Shown: positions 43,513 to 54,727 of the stretch, one piece after another | How positions within the stretch are numbered: the stretch's first letter is position 1 | How the letters are laid out: every line of letters begins with the position of its first letter | Source: Chionoecetes opilio | Taxonomy: Eukaryota > Arthropoda > Malacostraca > Decapoda > Majidae | Direction: 5' to 3' | Assembly: GCA_016584305.1 (NCBI GenBank) | Contig: JACEEZ010018356.1 | Location: forward strand, 192,918-256,917 | Length of the DNA: 64,000 nucleotides | Notes under the pieces: model-generated | What the model saw: only the letters and a program-made list of their open reading frames with translations | Databases searched by the model: none | What the model was told of the DNA's origin: nothing | Made by a program: the position numbers and the translations under genes

Positions 43513-44750
43513 GGGTACTGCGTAGTGTAGTGCTTAGCACGCTCGGTTCACAACCGAGAAGTCACGGGTTCGATCCCCGGGCGGAGCGGAGAATGATGGG
43601 CGGTCTCCTTTAAACCCGAGCCCCTGTCCACCCAGCAGTGAATGGNNNNNNNNNNNNNNNNNNNNNNNNNNNNNNNNNNNNNNNNNNNNNNNNNNNNNNN
43701 NNNNNNNNNNNNNNNNNNNNNNNNNNNNNNNNNNNNNNNNNNNNNNNNNNNNNNNNNNNNNNNNNNNNNNNNNNNNNNNNNNNNNNNNNNNNNNNNNNNN
43801 NNNNNNNNNNNNNNNNNNNNNNNNNNNNNNNNNNNNNNNNNNNNNNNNNNNNNNNNNNNNNNNNNNNNNNNNNNNNNNNNNNNNNNNNNNNNNNNNNNNN
43901 NNNNNNNNNNNNNNNNNNNNNNNNNNNNNNNNNNNNNNNNNNNNNNNNNNNNNNNNNNNNNNNNNNNNNNNNNNNNNNNNNNNNNNNNNNNNNNNNNNNN
44001 NNNNNNNNNNNNNNNNNNNNNNNNNNNNNNNNNNNNNNNNNNNNNNNNNNNNNNNNNNNNNNNNNNNNNNNNNNNNNNNNNNNNNNNNNNNNNNNNNNNN
44101 NNNNNNNNNNNNNNNNNNNNNNNNNNNNNNNNNNNNNNNNNNNNNNNNNNNNNNNNNNNNNNNNNNNNNNNNNNNNNNNNNNNNNNNNNNNNNNNNNNNN
44201 NNNNNNNNNNNNNNNNNNNNNNNNNNNNNNNNNNNNNNNNNNNNNNNNNNNNNNNNNNNNNNNNNNNNNNNNNNNNNNNNNNNNNNNNNNNNNNNNNNNN
44301 NNNNNNNNNNNNNNNNNNNNNNNNNNNNNNNNNNNNNNNNNNNNNNNNNNNNNNNNNNNNNNNNNNNNNNNNNNNNNNNNNNNNNNNNNNNNNNNNNNNN
44401 NNNNNNNNNNNNNNNNNNNNNNNNNNNNNNNNNNNNNNNNNNNNNNNNNNNNNNNNNNNNNNNNNNNNNNNNNNNNNNNNNNNNNNNNNNNNNNNNNNNN
44501 NNNNNNNNNNNNNNNNNNNNNNNNNNNNNNNNNNNNNNNNNNNNNNNNNNNNNNNNNNNNNNNNNNNNNNNNNNNNNNNNNNNNNNNNNNNNNNNNNNNN
44601 NNNNNNNNGACCGGGTTGTGTAAGCCGGGGTTGTGACCCACCTTCCCTGGGGTGATGGTTTCGGCCAACACGAATTGTAAGAAGCAAAATGAAAAACGTA
44701 GATAGTGAGACGGGGAACATACGAGTGTCACGCTCAGGCCCTATAAATAA
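43513..44750 (+). mobile_element. SINE with tRNA-Val-like head, interrupted by assembly gap
   Basis: GCGTAGTGTAGTGCTTAGCA (A box), an anticodon-like CTCGG TTCACAA CCGAG arm with CAC in the loop, GGGTTCGATCCCCGG (B box), then the CCCGAGCCCCTGTCCACCCA body. After the gap the body resumes (TTTCGGCCAACACGAATTG, GAGACGGGGAACATACGAG). The acceptor stem does not close, so it is not a tRNA gene. Confidence 0.65.
43646..44608. other. Assembly gap, 963 N
   Basis: Unsequenced. It lies between the predicted 5' exon and signal-peptide exon of copy 3, where the helix-turn-helix exon sits in the other copies. All ORFs crossing it are artefacts. Confidence 1.
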
Positions 44751-44789
44751 ATAGGTAAATACACACCAGACAAACCGACTGGGGTGAGG

Positions 44790-45400
44790 ATACTCTAGAT
44801 GCCCACGGGGCAAGGAAGGAGGGTTGCCAAATATATCGTAGACGGTCATTACATGATAATTTTGGAGGATTATCGCCCTACAATGGAGTATGTTCCCGGT
44901 AAGCTCAACGCTGCTGCGGACGCTTCTCCCGATCAGTTGCTGCCTCTCTGGTAACAGCTCACCGCAATCAGAGAAAACGGAAGACGTACTCATGAGTGCG
45001 CAACGTGATGACCCGCTGTGGGGACGAGTCATTCATTCTCACGAGGAAGGCAAAACATTGTCCCTCCCTGGGTTACCTATTCCTGCTTCACAATTTTGCC
45101 TACAAAATGGCCTTCTCATCCACCGGCGCCCCCCCCCCCCCCCACACACACCTAGGGGCGCCCCGTAGAGATGTGTCACAACTTGTCATACCTGATTCGT
45201 TGGTTTCTCAGGTACTATTATCATTATCATTATCATACTATTATCAGTCATGACTGATAATGGACAAGCTGCTCACCCAGGTGTTGATCGCACGATACGC
45301 TCTGCGTTATCGCGGTACTGGTGGCCTACATTGCGCCGCGACGTCACTCAACATGTTGCAAAGTGTCTCTCATGTCTCTCATTCTTTCTCTCATTGGTTC
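44790..45400 (+). pseudogene. Ty3/gypsy retrotransposon pol fragment (RNase H end to integrase zinc finger)
   Basis: YVPGKLNAAADA is the usual end of the RNase H/connection region. Further on, HPGVDRTIRS, RYWWPTLRRDV and HVAKCLSC form the HHCC zinc-binding domain of integrase. Several frame changes and a C-run (45127-45142) break it. No LTRs or integrase core recognised. Described only as a broken remnant. Confidence 0.7.
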
Positions 45401-47107
45401 ACTTATATTCCTCTTCCCACTAAATATTTGCTATTTGCTGATTAGTTTTATCATTTTCAACACCTCCCTTTCACCTCATTTGTTCATTCTGTGTCCTCTT
45501 CTCGGCCGTGACGTCACGCCGCCTCACCAAGGAGCTGTTAACCGAGACCCCAGAGAGGTCAGTCAGTACAAGTTTCATGGTATGCAAAATTAATGTTTAA
45601 ATGAATTATGTAGTGGTTATTTCATCATGCACTTGCAAGATAAGTTTTTTTTAAATGTATTGAAAACGAGTAGATATTTGAATGCAACCTTTCATCGCCA
45701 GCATCAAGATGAGGTTATTTATACAACTCTATTTCTGGTTCTTCTCGGTGGACTGCATTACTCTTGTACCTAAGGCTCGGCGCCAGAGTAAGTCTCGTGA
45801 GAATTATTGAGTCATTTACTGACTTGATATAGTTCATTGTTGCTGAGAGTGATTTAAGTGACGTTTTACTGACATCGCTGACTTAATGAAAACATACGCC
45901 TCATATGAAATATTTTTCCTTGAATACACTTTAGCTATATTTAGTCATTACATTAAGTAGGTGACTGAGGTGTCGCATATATCTGCAGAGGACAACTGGG
46001 ATGTAGACGAGGTCACGGCGGTGAGGGATGTGCTCCAGAAATCATCACAAGGCGACGTGTCTCTTATCATTTTCACTGAAAAAATATCATCGGTGAGCAT
46101 TTCATCATTTTATTGCATAATTTTCTATGTCATTTACAGTAATTACCATAGATCTCTGAATGCGAAGGTACGTGAGATACAAGAACTAACCATTTCAGGA
46201 TGAAGTCAATACTCTCTTTGAAGACTCGCGAGGCGTGGCCGTGTTTGAGGCGACTTCCAACGGGTCACAGTTCCCGCACGTGATCGCTCGTGCCCGCCAG
46301 GTACAACTCAGGTTAAGGCTGGCGGAATTCTGCTGATGTTGTTATTGTAAAATAAATTTTAATAATAATAAACACAGGCCACAATAGTAGTAGTAGGGGC
46401 AGCAGAAGTAGTAGTGATTACTATAGTTGTGGGTGTTGAATACCACCTTGTGACATAGACTCTATATGTTTATGCTTGCGGACAGGTGAGGTTGACGTCG
46501 TGGATGGTTGTGGTGGTGGTGATCAGTGACGATCCAATCTTCCTGTCTTCTTTCGCCCGACTTGCACGTGAGGGTCGCTTGCTGGTGTGGGCCACGAAAC
46601 TCATTATTGTCGCCCGAAAAGCTATAAGCAACCTCCATCAGCTCCACCAGACTCTGGCCCTCACTAACTCTATTTTCCTGCTTGTGGAAAACATTGACGG
46701 AGCGAATAGGTGTGAGGAGAAATTTGTATTCATGCCATTTTTTGTGTGACAAATGGCATAAAAAAAAAAAAAAAGCTACTTGTCACTGTCACTAGTGTTG
46801 CATGTTAGCGCGTTGCATGTGGATTGTGTAGACTTACCTGTGTCTGTCCTCACGTACAGCCGAACCGGGCATCGGTCATCAAGGGCTACTGCGTGGACGG
46901 TGCTACCATATCAAGTCCCTTCCAATGTCCCTCTGCTGGTTGTGTCCTGGACGTTGGGAGGGACTATTGACTCTCCTCAGCGTCTATTTCGAGAGAAGTT
47001 TAAAAAGTAAGTGGCAATCTTCGAATGTTTAAGTTTGTACCAATAGCTCCAGTAGCCTTTTCATTCCATGAGGGATACGATACGATGGTTATAGCCCTGT
47101 GGGTTAT

Positions 47108-47376
47108 TACCTCTGCCAACGAAGTTGGAGGGAGGTTATGTTTTCACCCCGATCTGTCTGTTTGTTTGTTTGTTTGTTTGTTTGTTTGTTAGTGTACAGG
47201 ATTTCTCGAAAAGTTACAAATAGATTTGGACCAAACCTGGTATACCAAGTCTATTTGGCATAAGGAAGAACCGATTTAATTTTGGATGAAATTGAAACAC
47301 AACTGTTGCCATGGCAACCAATTGATGAAATATTCGGGCGGAGGTATGCGCTCTACTGAGTCCCCCCCCCCCCCTA
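47108..47376 (+). mobile_element. CTCCGCC-type dispersed element, intron 5 of copy 3
   Basis: ACCTCTGCCAACGAAGTTGG, a (TTTG)n tract, TGGACCAAACCTGGTATACC, and a terminal C-run followed by CTAG. Copy 4 lacks it at the matching place. Confidence 0.65.
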
Positions 47377-47379
47377 GCT

Positions 47380-48270
47380 TGAGCCCTGTGATGGATGGCC
47401 CTCGCCAAGGCCTCGCCAGGGCATCGTTAGGTGGCGTATGCACGATAAGTATATAATGTCACCATGGAACAATTTATGGAACGAGGAAGATTTTGCCCAT
47501 TTGGACTATTTTTCGAGCTTCCACTAAATGGATATAGTTAGCGTCTTGGAGCATGTTCATAACAATTATCGTGGATCGCCCGTTGGCAGTAATATGGCCA
47601 CTAATCTAATAACTGGTTTAGGAGCTTTGTAAGGCAGATTCTAAAAGACCTCTGTTTGGAGGCTGATTGCATCGAACATTTAGATTTCCTGATATGTTCC
47701 ATTCGGACATTTTGATTTAAGAATCACAACTGGTGAGTGCCGTTAACTTGCAGTGGCGTCATCACCAAATGGGGGGGGGGACTATAGGGGGCTTAGTAGC
47801 CCCTAATCAAATTTTCAGCCACAAAAAAATTACGAGAGCTTTTTATAGAAAACAATCAAGAACTTCCAAGAATCTGCAAATTCTAAATTAAATCAATGAT
47901 GTTGAAAATCTGGTGACGCCACTATTGTTAAGACTCCTGAGATATGTTTGGAGGCTTATTTTATGAAACATTTAAATTTCCTGATATGTTCCATAAGAAC
48001 ATTGTGATTTAAATAAAGCTTCACACACATTGATGGCATATTTCACAATTGGTGAGTGTCGTTAAGACTCCTGAGATAATGTTGAGAAGAATGTTAATAG
48101 TACATTCAAATTGTATGCACTCTTTCTTGCTTTATGTCTGCAAAACATGGTCATAAGAATTTACTAAATTATCAGTATAATTATGGAGAAGCAGTGAAGT
48201 GACTTCAGTCAAGTACTGCTCCATGAGAGGCAATCGAGACTGTTTGTGAGAAGTTTACTTTTATTGCATC
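47380..48270. other. Intron 5 of IR copy 3, no gene seen
   Basis: Aligns with 57780-58400 of copy 4 apart from small insertions (e.g. a block around 47755-47930). No coding or structural feature recognised. Confidence 0.5.
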
Positions 48271-48864
48271 ATCCTCACAGACTGTCTGGGAACACGAATG
48301 TGTTGGTGGCCATGGAGAAGAACCACAGGCACTCGATGGTGATGCAACCAGACCCGACTGTCCCGGGCGGCAAGCGGTTGCATTTTAAAGGGTACATGGC
48401 CAGTCTCCTTAAGAACGTGGCACAAGGACTAAATTTCTCGTAAGATTGCGATATTCTAAAGGTTACCATTCACAAAATTTGATAACTAGTTTCAAACGTT
48501 TTAGTTATGGCAATGAGATTCTCACGTAGTATATAACATTACAAACAAATTTGAGACTTAATCCTGGAGAAGGAATAAGATAAAACTTAATGAAACTTCT
48601 TTTTTCCTTTTTATCTTTCTTATGCTTTTGCCGTCCGGAAGATACACGTTTAAGCGGCCGCGGGACGGATTGTGGGGAGCAAAGATGGCGGATGGCTCCT
48701 TCACCGGCATGTTGAACCAGGTGCACAAGGAGGTAATGATGCACACACACATTGTATTTCATATATACTTATACTGTATTTCAATCTCCTTGGATCTTTA
48801 TATGTCCTATGTCTCAGTCATCGACAATAATTTTCAGTACGGTTTAGGGTCAGTCCTTTTATTA

Positions 48865-49581
48865 AGGTGGGGTCACACGACAGCTTTTTTTGAGAATATT
48901 TAGCCGGCAATATTCGGCCAAGCCGATTTCGAGCCACTTTCTGGTCACACGGACTTTCACAGAGTTAGCCGAGTTTTAACGCCAATTTTGGCTTCTCGTT
49001 TTAATCGGCGTGGGAGCCGAGTCGTATCTGAAGAAGCGTCTTTGGAGAAATAGGGAGAAATAGGGAGAAACTGGTTCACAAATAGGGTGGTGAATGATTG
49101 GAATGGACTCAGTCGTCAGGTGGTCAATGCGGAGTCTATTGGGGTCTTTAAAAGGAGTCTGGATAAATTCATGGATGGGGAAGAGAGGTGGATGTAGGTA
49201 GAGTTAAGTAACAGGAATTACCTCGTGTAGGTCTCACGGCCTCTTGTAGTTTCCTTATTTTCTTATGTTCTTATGGAGCCGTCAGTCAGCAGCGGTAAGA
49301 TGGTCCAGTCCAGTATCCCCTAGAAAGGTAGACAGCCAACAAAGAAAATAGTGAAGAAACCCGGACAAAAAGTACCATCCATGTACATCACTCAAATTCC
49401 TCTGAAGTTTTTCCTGCCAAGAGTTTATTTACCAAAACTTGTTACACAACCTTCACAATTCGTTTGGTATCACGTTTCTTAGCCACTATCCGGAGTCGTC
49501 TTGCCTCAAACTTGGCAATATTAGCCGAGTTTGTGTTGCTGGCTGAATATTGCCGGAAAAAGTGCTCGTGTGACCGCCCCT
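48865..49581. mobile_element. DNA transposon with GGGGTCACACGA-type termini, intron 7 of copy 3
   Basis: Left AGGTGGGGTCACACGACAGC; the right end read in reverse is AGGGGCGGTCACACGAGCAC. TTA lies on both flanks (48862-48864, 49582-49584), which suits a PIF/Harbinger-like 3-bp target. The interior is non-coding and contains a LINE fragment. Copy 4 lacks it. Confidence 0.55.
49040..49275 (+). pseudogene. 3' end of a CR1/L2-like LINE
   Basis: Codes for a LINE C-terminus (NRVVNDWNGLSRQVVNAESI, then GVFKRSLDKFMDGEERWM*), followed by ACCTCGTGTAGGTCTCACGG and a TTTTCTTATGTTCTTATG tail. Nested in the transposon at 48865-49581. Confidence 0.6.
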
Positions 49582-50404
49582 TTACAGGCTGTCCAATGTC
49601 TATTTATTGTTTTTTTCAGTCTCTCCACCTTAGTTTTTGGCACAGTATCATGTATACACGAAGTGCTGCTGTGCAAAAGACTGAAGTAGTCTTTTGCTAT
49701 ATGTTGACATAATTGGGGGAAAAAATAAGATGATGCTGGCAGGGATTCCTCCACTGACGGGTTGCCTTCATGCAGGAAGTGCACCTTGGATTGGGACCTT
49801 TCGCCATCAACACCGCACGTTACGAAGCCGCCGATTTCACCTGGCCAGTTGCTTCTGTGATTCTCAAGACGTTTGCTGGTCGTGGGAGTCCGGAAGTGGA
49901 CCCGTGGGGCTTTTTATTGCCCTTCAGTCCATGGGTGTGGGCGGTCCTGCTTTCATCCGTCTTTCTGCTCGCTACTTTCTCCTTGTTTCTGGCCGTGATT
50001 TTCTCAGAGCAGAATTTAAGCAAGAAAGGATTTGCGTTCGTCAGTATTATGCTTCGCCAGTGTGAGTATTTGAGTACGGATTTCAGTTTCTCAATTCCTC
50101 AGGTGTTAAGTGAACTCCGTGCAGCAGCTCAGCTTCCTTTCGATTATCATATTCAATCTAATATATTATAATGCCTGCATTCATTTTGAAACATAGCATC
50201 TGTACACTATGTCTTTACTATCTTTGTTTCACACTGAAATAGTACCTGGGAAGTGCATACGGGAAAGTGAAGCAACGCTGCAGGTGTTGACCTTCCCCAT
50301 ATAGTAATATTCAACCGTATCCCTTTGTGTATCAGTATAAAGTTGGGTCCACACCAATCAACTAGTCGCCGAACTTGATGGCCAACGTATTGCCAGCAAC
50401 TCGT

Positions 50405-50650
50405 GGGATTTTAGTTTGGTCTAGTGGTATCGTCCCCGACTTTGGAGGGGCGAAGTCTAAGGCGAGATGGGTTCGAATCCTTCCAAGGTCAATATATAAT
50501 ATTGGAAAATAAGATTTATTCCTCGAATTATGATTGTTACCTTGTCAGTTCGTCTGTGAAAGGATTCTCCTGGCGGGATTCATAAGGGATAATTGTGGGC
50601 CCAGGACAGTGTAACGCTCTGTCGGTCTCACGCCTATGGACCAGTACATT
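50405..50650 (+). mobile_element. tRNA-like SINE between exons 8 and 9 of copy 3
   Basis: TTGGTCTAGTGGTATCGTCC (A box) and GGGTTCGAATCCTTCC (B box), then an unrelated body of about 180 bases. Copy 4 reads through this point (CATCAACTCGATTTC, around 62090). The anticodon arm does not fold into a standard 7-base loop, so I do not call a tRNA gene. Confidence 0.5.
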
Positions 50651-51956
50651 TGTTCCCTGTTCATAGCTTCAATGGCCAGTTATTTCGTCCTCATTACTCC
50701 TAGTCATGACAGCTGCAGCTCCCACTTCGGCATACCCTTCAGAATAACCTCACGACAGAAGAGAGAAGAAAGGAAGAAGCTAGAGGAGTGAAGTGTTCAA
50801 GTGGTCGTCACGGCAGATACGGGAGTTACATCTGCATTAAAATAAATTGCAATAAGCGGGTTATTATGAAGATTTTTCTTCTCTAGGACAGTCCCTTATC
50901 ATATAATAGTCAATAGCAATTAATTAAAGACAGTAAGTCAACGCAAACAGTCGAAAATTAACCAGAATGGATCTTTTCGGTCCGGCAGCGGTATGGATGG
51001 GCACCGGTGGGTGGTGGTGGGAGCGCGTGGTGCTGGCGTGTGGATGCTGATGACCATGGTGCTGATTCGGAGCTACGAGGGCACCCTTATGTCTATGCTG
51101 GCCGTGAGGTACATGCCCCAGCCCTACCAGACCCTCAGGGACGTGCTCGACGACTCCTCGGTGGTTATGGTGTGGCACAAACAAGGAGCTCCTATTCAGG
51201 CGGTCATGGTATGTCACTTTACACACACACAAACATACACACACACACGTTTTCCTGTTGTACCTAAATATCTGTCCCGACAGGATGCAACGTCTGGGAT
51301 CTTCAATGAAGTGAGGGAGAGTGAGAAGCAAGGCCGCCTCAAGACGGTCCCGTTGCATCTATATAACACCATACTGGGGGAGGTCACGGCAGAACGGAAA
51401 GTTATTATCGATTATGATAGTATAACAAGGGTCATTGCAAGGGGTCATTTCTCTCGAACAGGTGGGCAGGAGTAAATGATCAAATTCACATGAAACACAC
51501 ACACATGCACATATATATATATATATATATATATAATCGTACAATCATGGATTAAATTTATCATTGCAATGTCTGGTCTATTGATATGTAACATACTTAT
51601 CATAATATTATGTGCCTAACCTTCACTATTCGTCATAGCAGCAGTACAGCGAGTTTTCGGTTCTTTCAGGGCGATGTGATTTCTACATGGGCAAAGAAAA
51701 TATTCAATCCAATTTCCTCTCCCTGATCAGCCAGAAAGACAGTCCCCTCATTCCAGCACTGAACGTATGGTGAGGAACATACTGTACATACATACAGTAT
51801 TGCGGTGCTTTATACTTTCAAGGACAATGGTGTATTTTTTTTAAATTGATATACGGGTATTCCTGTGAATTTAAGAAGACATATAAGGTATGTGTTTGCG
51901 TGACAATGGGTGTATTGAAATATACACCTGTGTACGGGCACGCATGCACATGTATG

Positions 51957-51987
<31 letters not shown>

Positions 51988-51989
51988 TA

Positions 51990-52045
<56 letters not shown>
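51957..52045. repeat. (AT)n microsatellite, intron 11 of copy 3
   Basis: About 44 AT units with two phase slips. Confidence 0.95.
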
Positions 52046-52048
<3 letters not shown>

Positions 52049-52127
52049 TAATTAACAATTCTGAAATATAGTAGAGGATTGTAAATAACATAGGGGAAAC
52101 AAAGGAATAAAGATAACAAAATGGGAT

Positions 52128-52240
52128 GGAAAAATGATGGGATGAAAGGTGGATGTAGGTAGTATTAAGGAACAGGAACTACCTCGTGTAGGTCTCGCGG
52201 CCTCTTGTAGCTTCCTTATTTTCTTATGTTCTTATGTTCT
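52128..52240 (+). mobile_element. 3' end fragment of a CR1/L2-like LINE
   Basis: AGGTGGATGTAGGTAGTATT, CTACCTCGTGTAGGTCTCGC, and the TTTTCTTATGTTCTTATG tail, as at 49150-49275. Confidence 0.55.
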
Positions 52241-52680
52241 AAGAACAACAACCAACGATCCCCCTGTTTCACTAGTTTCTTATTTATGATCGTTATCTTT
52301 CTAGGATTATGTTCGTGACTGAATCTGGATTGTTCAACTACTGGAACAGGGCAGGAATTTCCAACTCCAGTGCATGTGATCAAGTGCCGACCAAAATAGC
52401 CGTCAGTTCGTCTTTCTCCCTCAGACAGTGCTGGGTAGGGACCTTGTGAATCACTGTTTTACAGGAGACTATAGACTCATTTATTGTTATCTAGGGGGGC
52501 TTTAGACTGATGCAGTACATGTTAAGGGTCAGATGATTTACTCTTGTAGCGCTAGATATGGGCCTTGTGTCACTGATTGAGGCAGCACCGGTTTGAGCAA
52601 TGTCACTCCCAGTACTGAATAGGAGAGGTTCGACAGGTGCAGGTCAATTGGTACTGAGGCGATCGGTAATGAAGTCAAGT

Positions 52681-53130
52681 GATCCCCAAGTCATATGAGA
52701 ACCAAGACATATGAGACCCAAGTCATATGAGACTCAAGTCATATGAGACCCAAGTCATATGAGACTCAAGTCATATGAGACCCAAGTCAGTTGGGACCCT
52801 AGTCAATCCGGCCCTAGTCAAACCGAATCCTAGTCAATCCGGAGAAAGAGAGCGAGCTCATTCTCTCTCAAATTACAGAGATAAAATAAAACAGCTCTCA
52901 TTCTCTACTCAAATTAGAGAGAGAATGAGAGAGCTCTCAATCTCTCTCTCTCTCTCTCTCTCTCTTTCTGACGATATTTAGATTAAACGCGGTTTGTGTT
53001 CCGATCGCTTGGGTCAGGATTGACTAGGGTCCGGATTGACTACAGTCCGGATTGACTAGGGGTCCGGATTGACTTGGTTCCCAACTGCCTTGGGACTCAT
53101 ATGACTTGGGGCCGAAATGTCTTGGGGATC
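52681..53130. mobile_element. Small fold-back element with internal tandem repeats, intron 12 of copy 3
   Basis: Ends are GATCCCCAAG and CTTGGGGATC. The left side repeats CAAGTCATATGAGACC about six times and then TAGTCAATCCGG; the right side repeats CCGGATTGACTA and ACTCATATGACTTGGG, their complements. A GA/CT-rich centre (52850-52970) separates the arms. Confidence 0.7.
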
Positions 53131-53567
53131 TGTTCTGGAACCTGTTCGACAAATGTATGTTAGTTGTAGAAACCCTACCATGTAGAGTACTTTTTCTACA
53201 TATTCGCCGTTACATTACACTTTCTTGATTGCATGTTCTTTTTTTTATTAGAAGCTGAAGGGAATGCAGTTACATACTTACATTTTGATTACAAGACGAA
53301 AGATAACGTGTATTACATATTGTTTAATCGTGATGTGTATGACTGACATGTGTAAGCATTGAGAGTGTTACCAGCAGTGACATCCACTATACATAGAATG
53401 TCCAACACTCTCCCAGGCTATGCTGGTGGTGCTCGCGGGAGGCCTGGCAGTGGGTGTTGCCTTTCTGGGCATGGAGTTGCTGTTTGCCACTGTCTTGCGT
53501 CACTCACGACGATGGTGAGCCTCTACTTGTTCGTGAATATTTCAGAGGATAAAAATCATTGTAACAC

Positions 53568-53573
53568 AATAAA
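53568..53573 (+). terminator. Polyadenylation signal after IR copy 3
   Basis: AATAAA 50 bases after the final TGA, in an A-rich context. Confidence 0.4.
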
Positions 53574-53835
53574 AAAAATGGTCAACTGAATTAGTGATCT
53601 TCCTTAAAGTATATCTGGCTGTGTTGGTTGCTGACGTGGAATCGCCAGGGGTTATGGTAATCCAAAGGCTAAAGTGACACGAAAAGCAATTAATACAACT
53701 GAGAGGCGCTGTCAGATTGCTATAAGTTAATATAACAGTCCACTAGGAATAGTGGAGATGACTTTTTTCTTTTTTAAACATTTTATGTAGCTTTACTGCA
53801 TGCAGGTAGCTATGAGCAATAGTATAATAATTATT

Positions 53836-54060
53836 AGTACTACTACTACTATTAGAACTACTACTACCTTCTCAACTACTATTAGTACTGCTAGAACAAA
53901 AGTAACAACAATTACTGCTAGTACTATTATTACTACTACTACTGCTACTACCACTACTTCTGCTACCACTCCTACCACTACCTTTTCTACTACTATTACC
54001 ACTACACGTGCTACCACTACTACTACTACTTCTGTACTTCTAAAACCAGTACTTCTGCTA
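53836..54060 (+). repeat. (ACT)n-rich trinucleotide repeat upstream of IR copy 4
   Basis: Imperfect ACTACTACTATTAGTACT units. Counterpart of 43027-43190. Long Val/Leu or Thr ORFs here are repeat artefacts. Confidence 0.9.
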
Positions 54061-54284
54061 CAATAACAACTATAATTACCATGCTGTAATCATCAGTTCT
54101 TTGCATATACTCTGGTGCACTATTACGAGTATGTGCCTTTCCTGTGGACTTGGCATAACTGCAATAATGCCAAATGTCTGATGCATTATTGTGAACTTTA
54201 CTTTCAGTGGCCTCATGACTTGATAATAACTCAAGAAACCTCGGTTAGTAAGTACGAAATTCGTCCGTGGTGGAGTTGCGTACA

Positions 54285-54402
54285 AATATATATATATATA
54301 TATATATAGTGATGCTTCATTTGGTGACTCACTTCTCTTCTGCCTGTCTAATGCTATCGACGACCCTGCCCTGCCGCTCCACTCCCAGTGAATCTTCCTG
54401 AG
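54285..54402 (+). promoter_or_regulatory. Predicted core promoter and 5' untranslated exon of IR copy 4
   Basis: A (TA)n run (54285-54308, longer than in copy 3) lies at the TATA position, GACTCACTTCTC follows, and CTGAG|GTGACA closes the exon. Homologous to 43345-43450. Confidence 0.4.
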
Positions 54403-54508
54403 GTGACAACCAGGTAGAGGTGAGGTGGTGTGTTGAGGTACACATACACTATTGGTATTTTAGCGTTATCAGGTTTACTAGTGCAAGTGTTTCCTTATAG
54501 AGGAAGTG

Positions 54509-54727
54509 ATGGTATTGCATCTACGAAGGGAAACTTGTCTTTACGAGCGGCTGATGTTCCTGTGGCTGTGGTCTGCGGGCCTGTCAATGCGGTCAATTGC
54601 GAGGCGATGTGGCAGAAATCCAGAAACAGTGAGACGCTGGTTGAGCTGGTGGAGGCAGAATGGACGTATATTCAGGCCAATCACCACGTACAAACGCTGT
54701 CTTGTGTGTACCCAATACCATATATGA
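54509..54727 (+). CDS. Small helix-turn-helix ORF in the 5' region of IR copy 4
   Basis: 72 residues from the ATG at 54509; HTH core RRETCLYERLMFLWLWSAGL, then SMRSIARRCGRNPETVRRWL. The best acceptor of the three copies precedes it (TGTTTCCTTATAG, ending 54500). After the HTH the sequence departs from copies 1/2 and the ORF ends sooner; a possible donor GGAC|GTATAT lies right at the divergence point. If it were spliced from there to the signal exon, the frame would stop immediately, so it would behave as an upstream ORF rather than as part of the receptor. Independent protein or relic remain possible. Confidence 0.45.
   Translation: MVLHLRRETCLYERLMFLWLWSAGLSMRSIARRCGRNPETVRRWLSWWRQNGRIFRPITTYKRCLVCTQYHI

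Larger units (their letters stand above)
45709..53518 (+). pseudogene. Divergent ionotropic receptor (IR), copy 3, frameshift in pore/M3 exon
   Basis: Exons: 45709-45787, 45989-46092, 46199-46300, 46486-46709, 46860-47006, 48281-48439, 48642-48732, 49776-50061, 50989-51208, 51284-51461, 51670-51769, 52305-52434, 53417-53518. All splice sites and phases fit the family except exon 9, which is 220 nt instead of 221. One G is missing within 51034-51036 (GCTGGCGTG against GCTGGGCGTG elsewhere), giving a TGA at 51048-51050 inside M3. The product would end near residue 417, with S1 and M1 but no complete pore, S2 or M4. The last exon reads past the usual stop (RHSRRW, then TGA). Several otherwise invariant M3/post-M3 residues also differ (TLMSMLAVRYMPQP against NLMSLLAVRHLPQP), which suggests real relaxation rather than a base-call error. 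AATAAA at 53568. Confidence 0.85.

Noticed and set aside
43027..43540. Val/Leu-rich membrane-like ORF before copy 3 (also 53793-54066)
   Set aside because: Translation of CTA trinucleotide repeats.
43513..43590. tRNA-Val gene
   Set aside because: Acceptor stem does not pair, and the tRNA-like part is fused to a SINE body seen again at 25163-25385.
43548..45032. Long ORFs of 330-490 codons spanning the N run
   Set aside because: They consist of unsequenced bases.
50410..50490. tRNA gene with TTGG anticodon-like loop
   Set aside because: Anticodon arm and acceptor stem do not fold properly, and copy 4 shows it is an insertion with a non-tRNA body; treated as a SINE.
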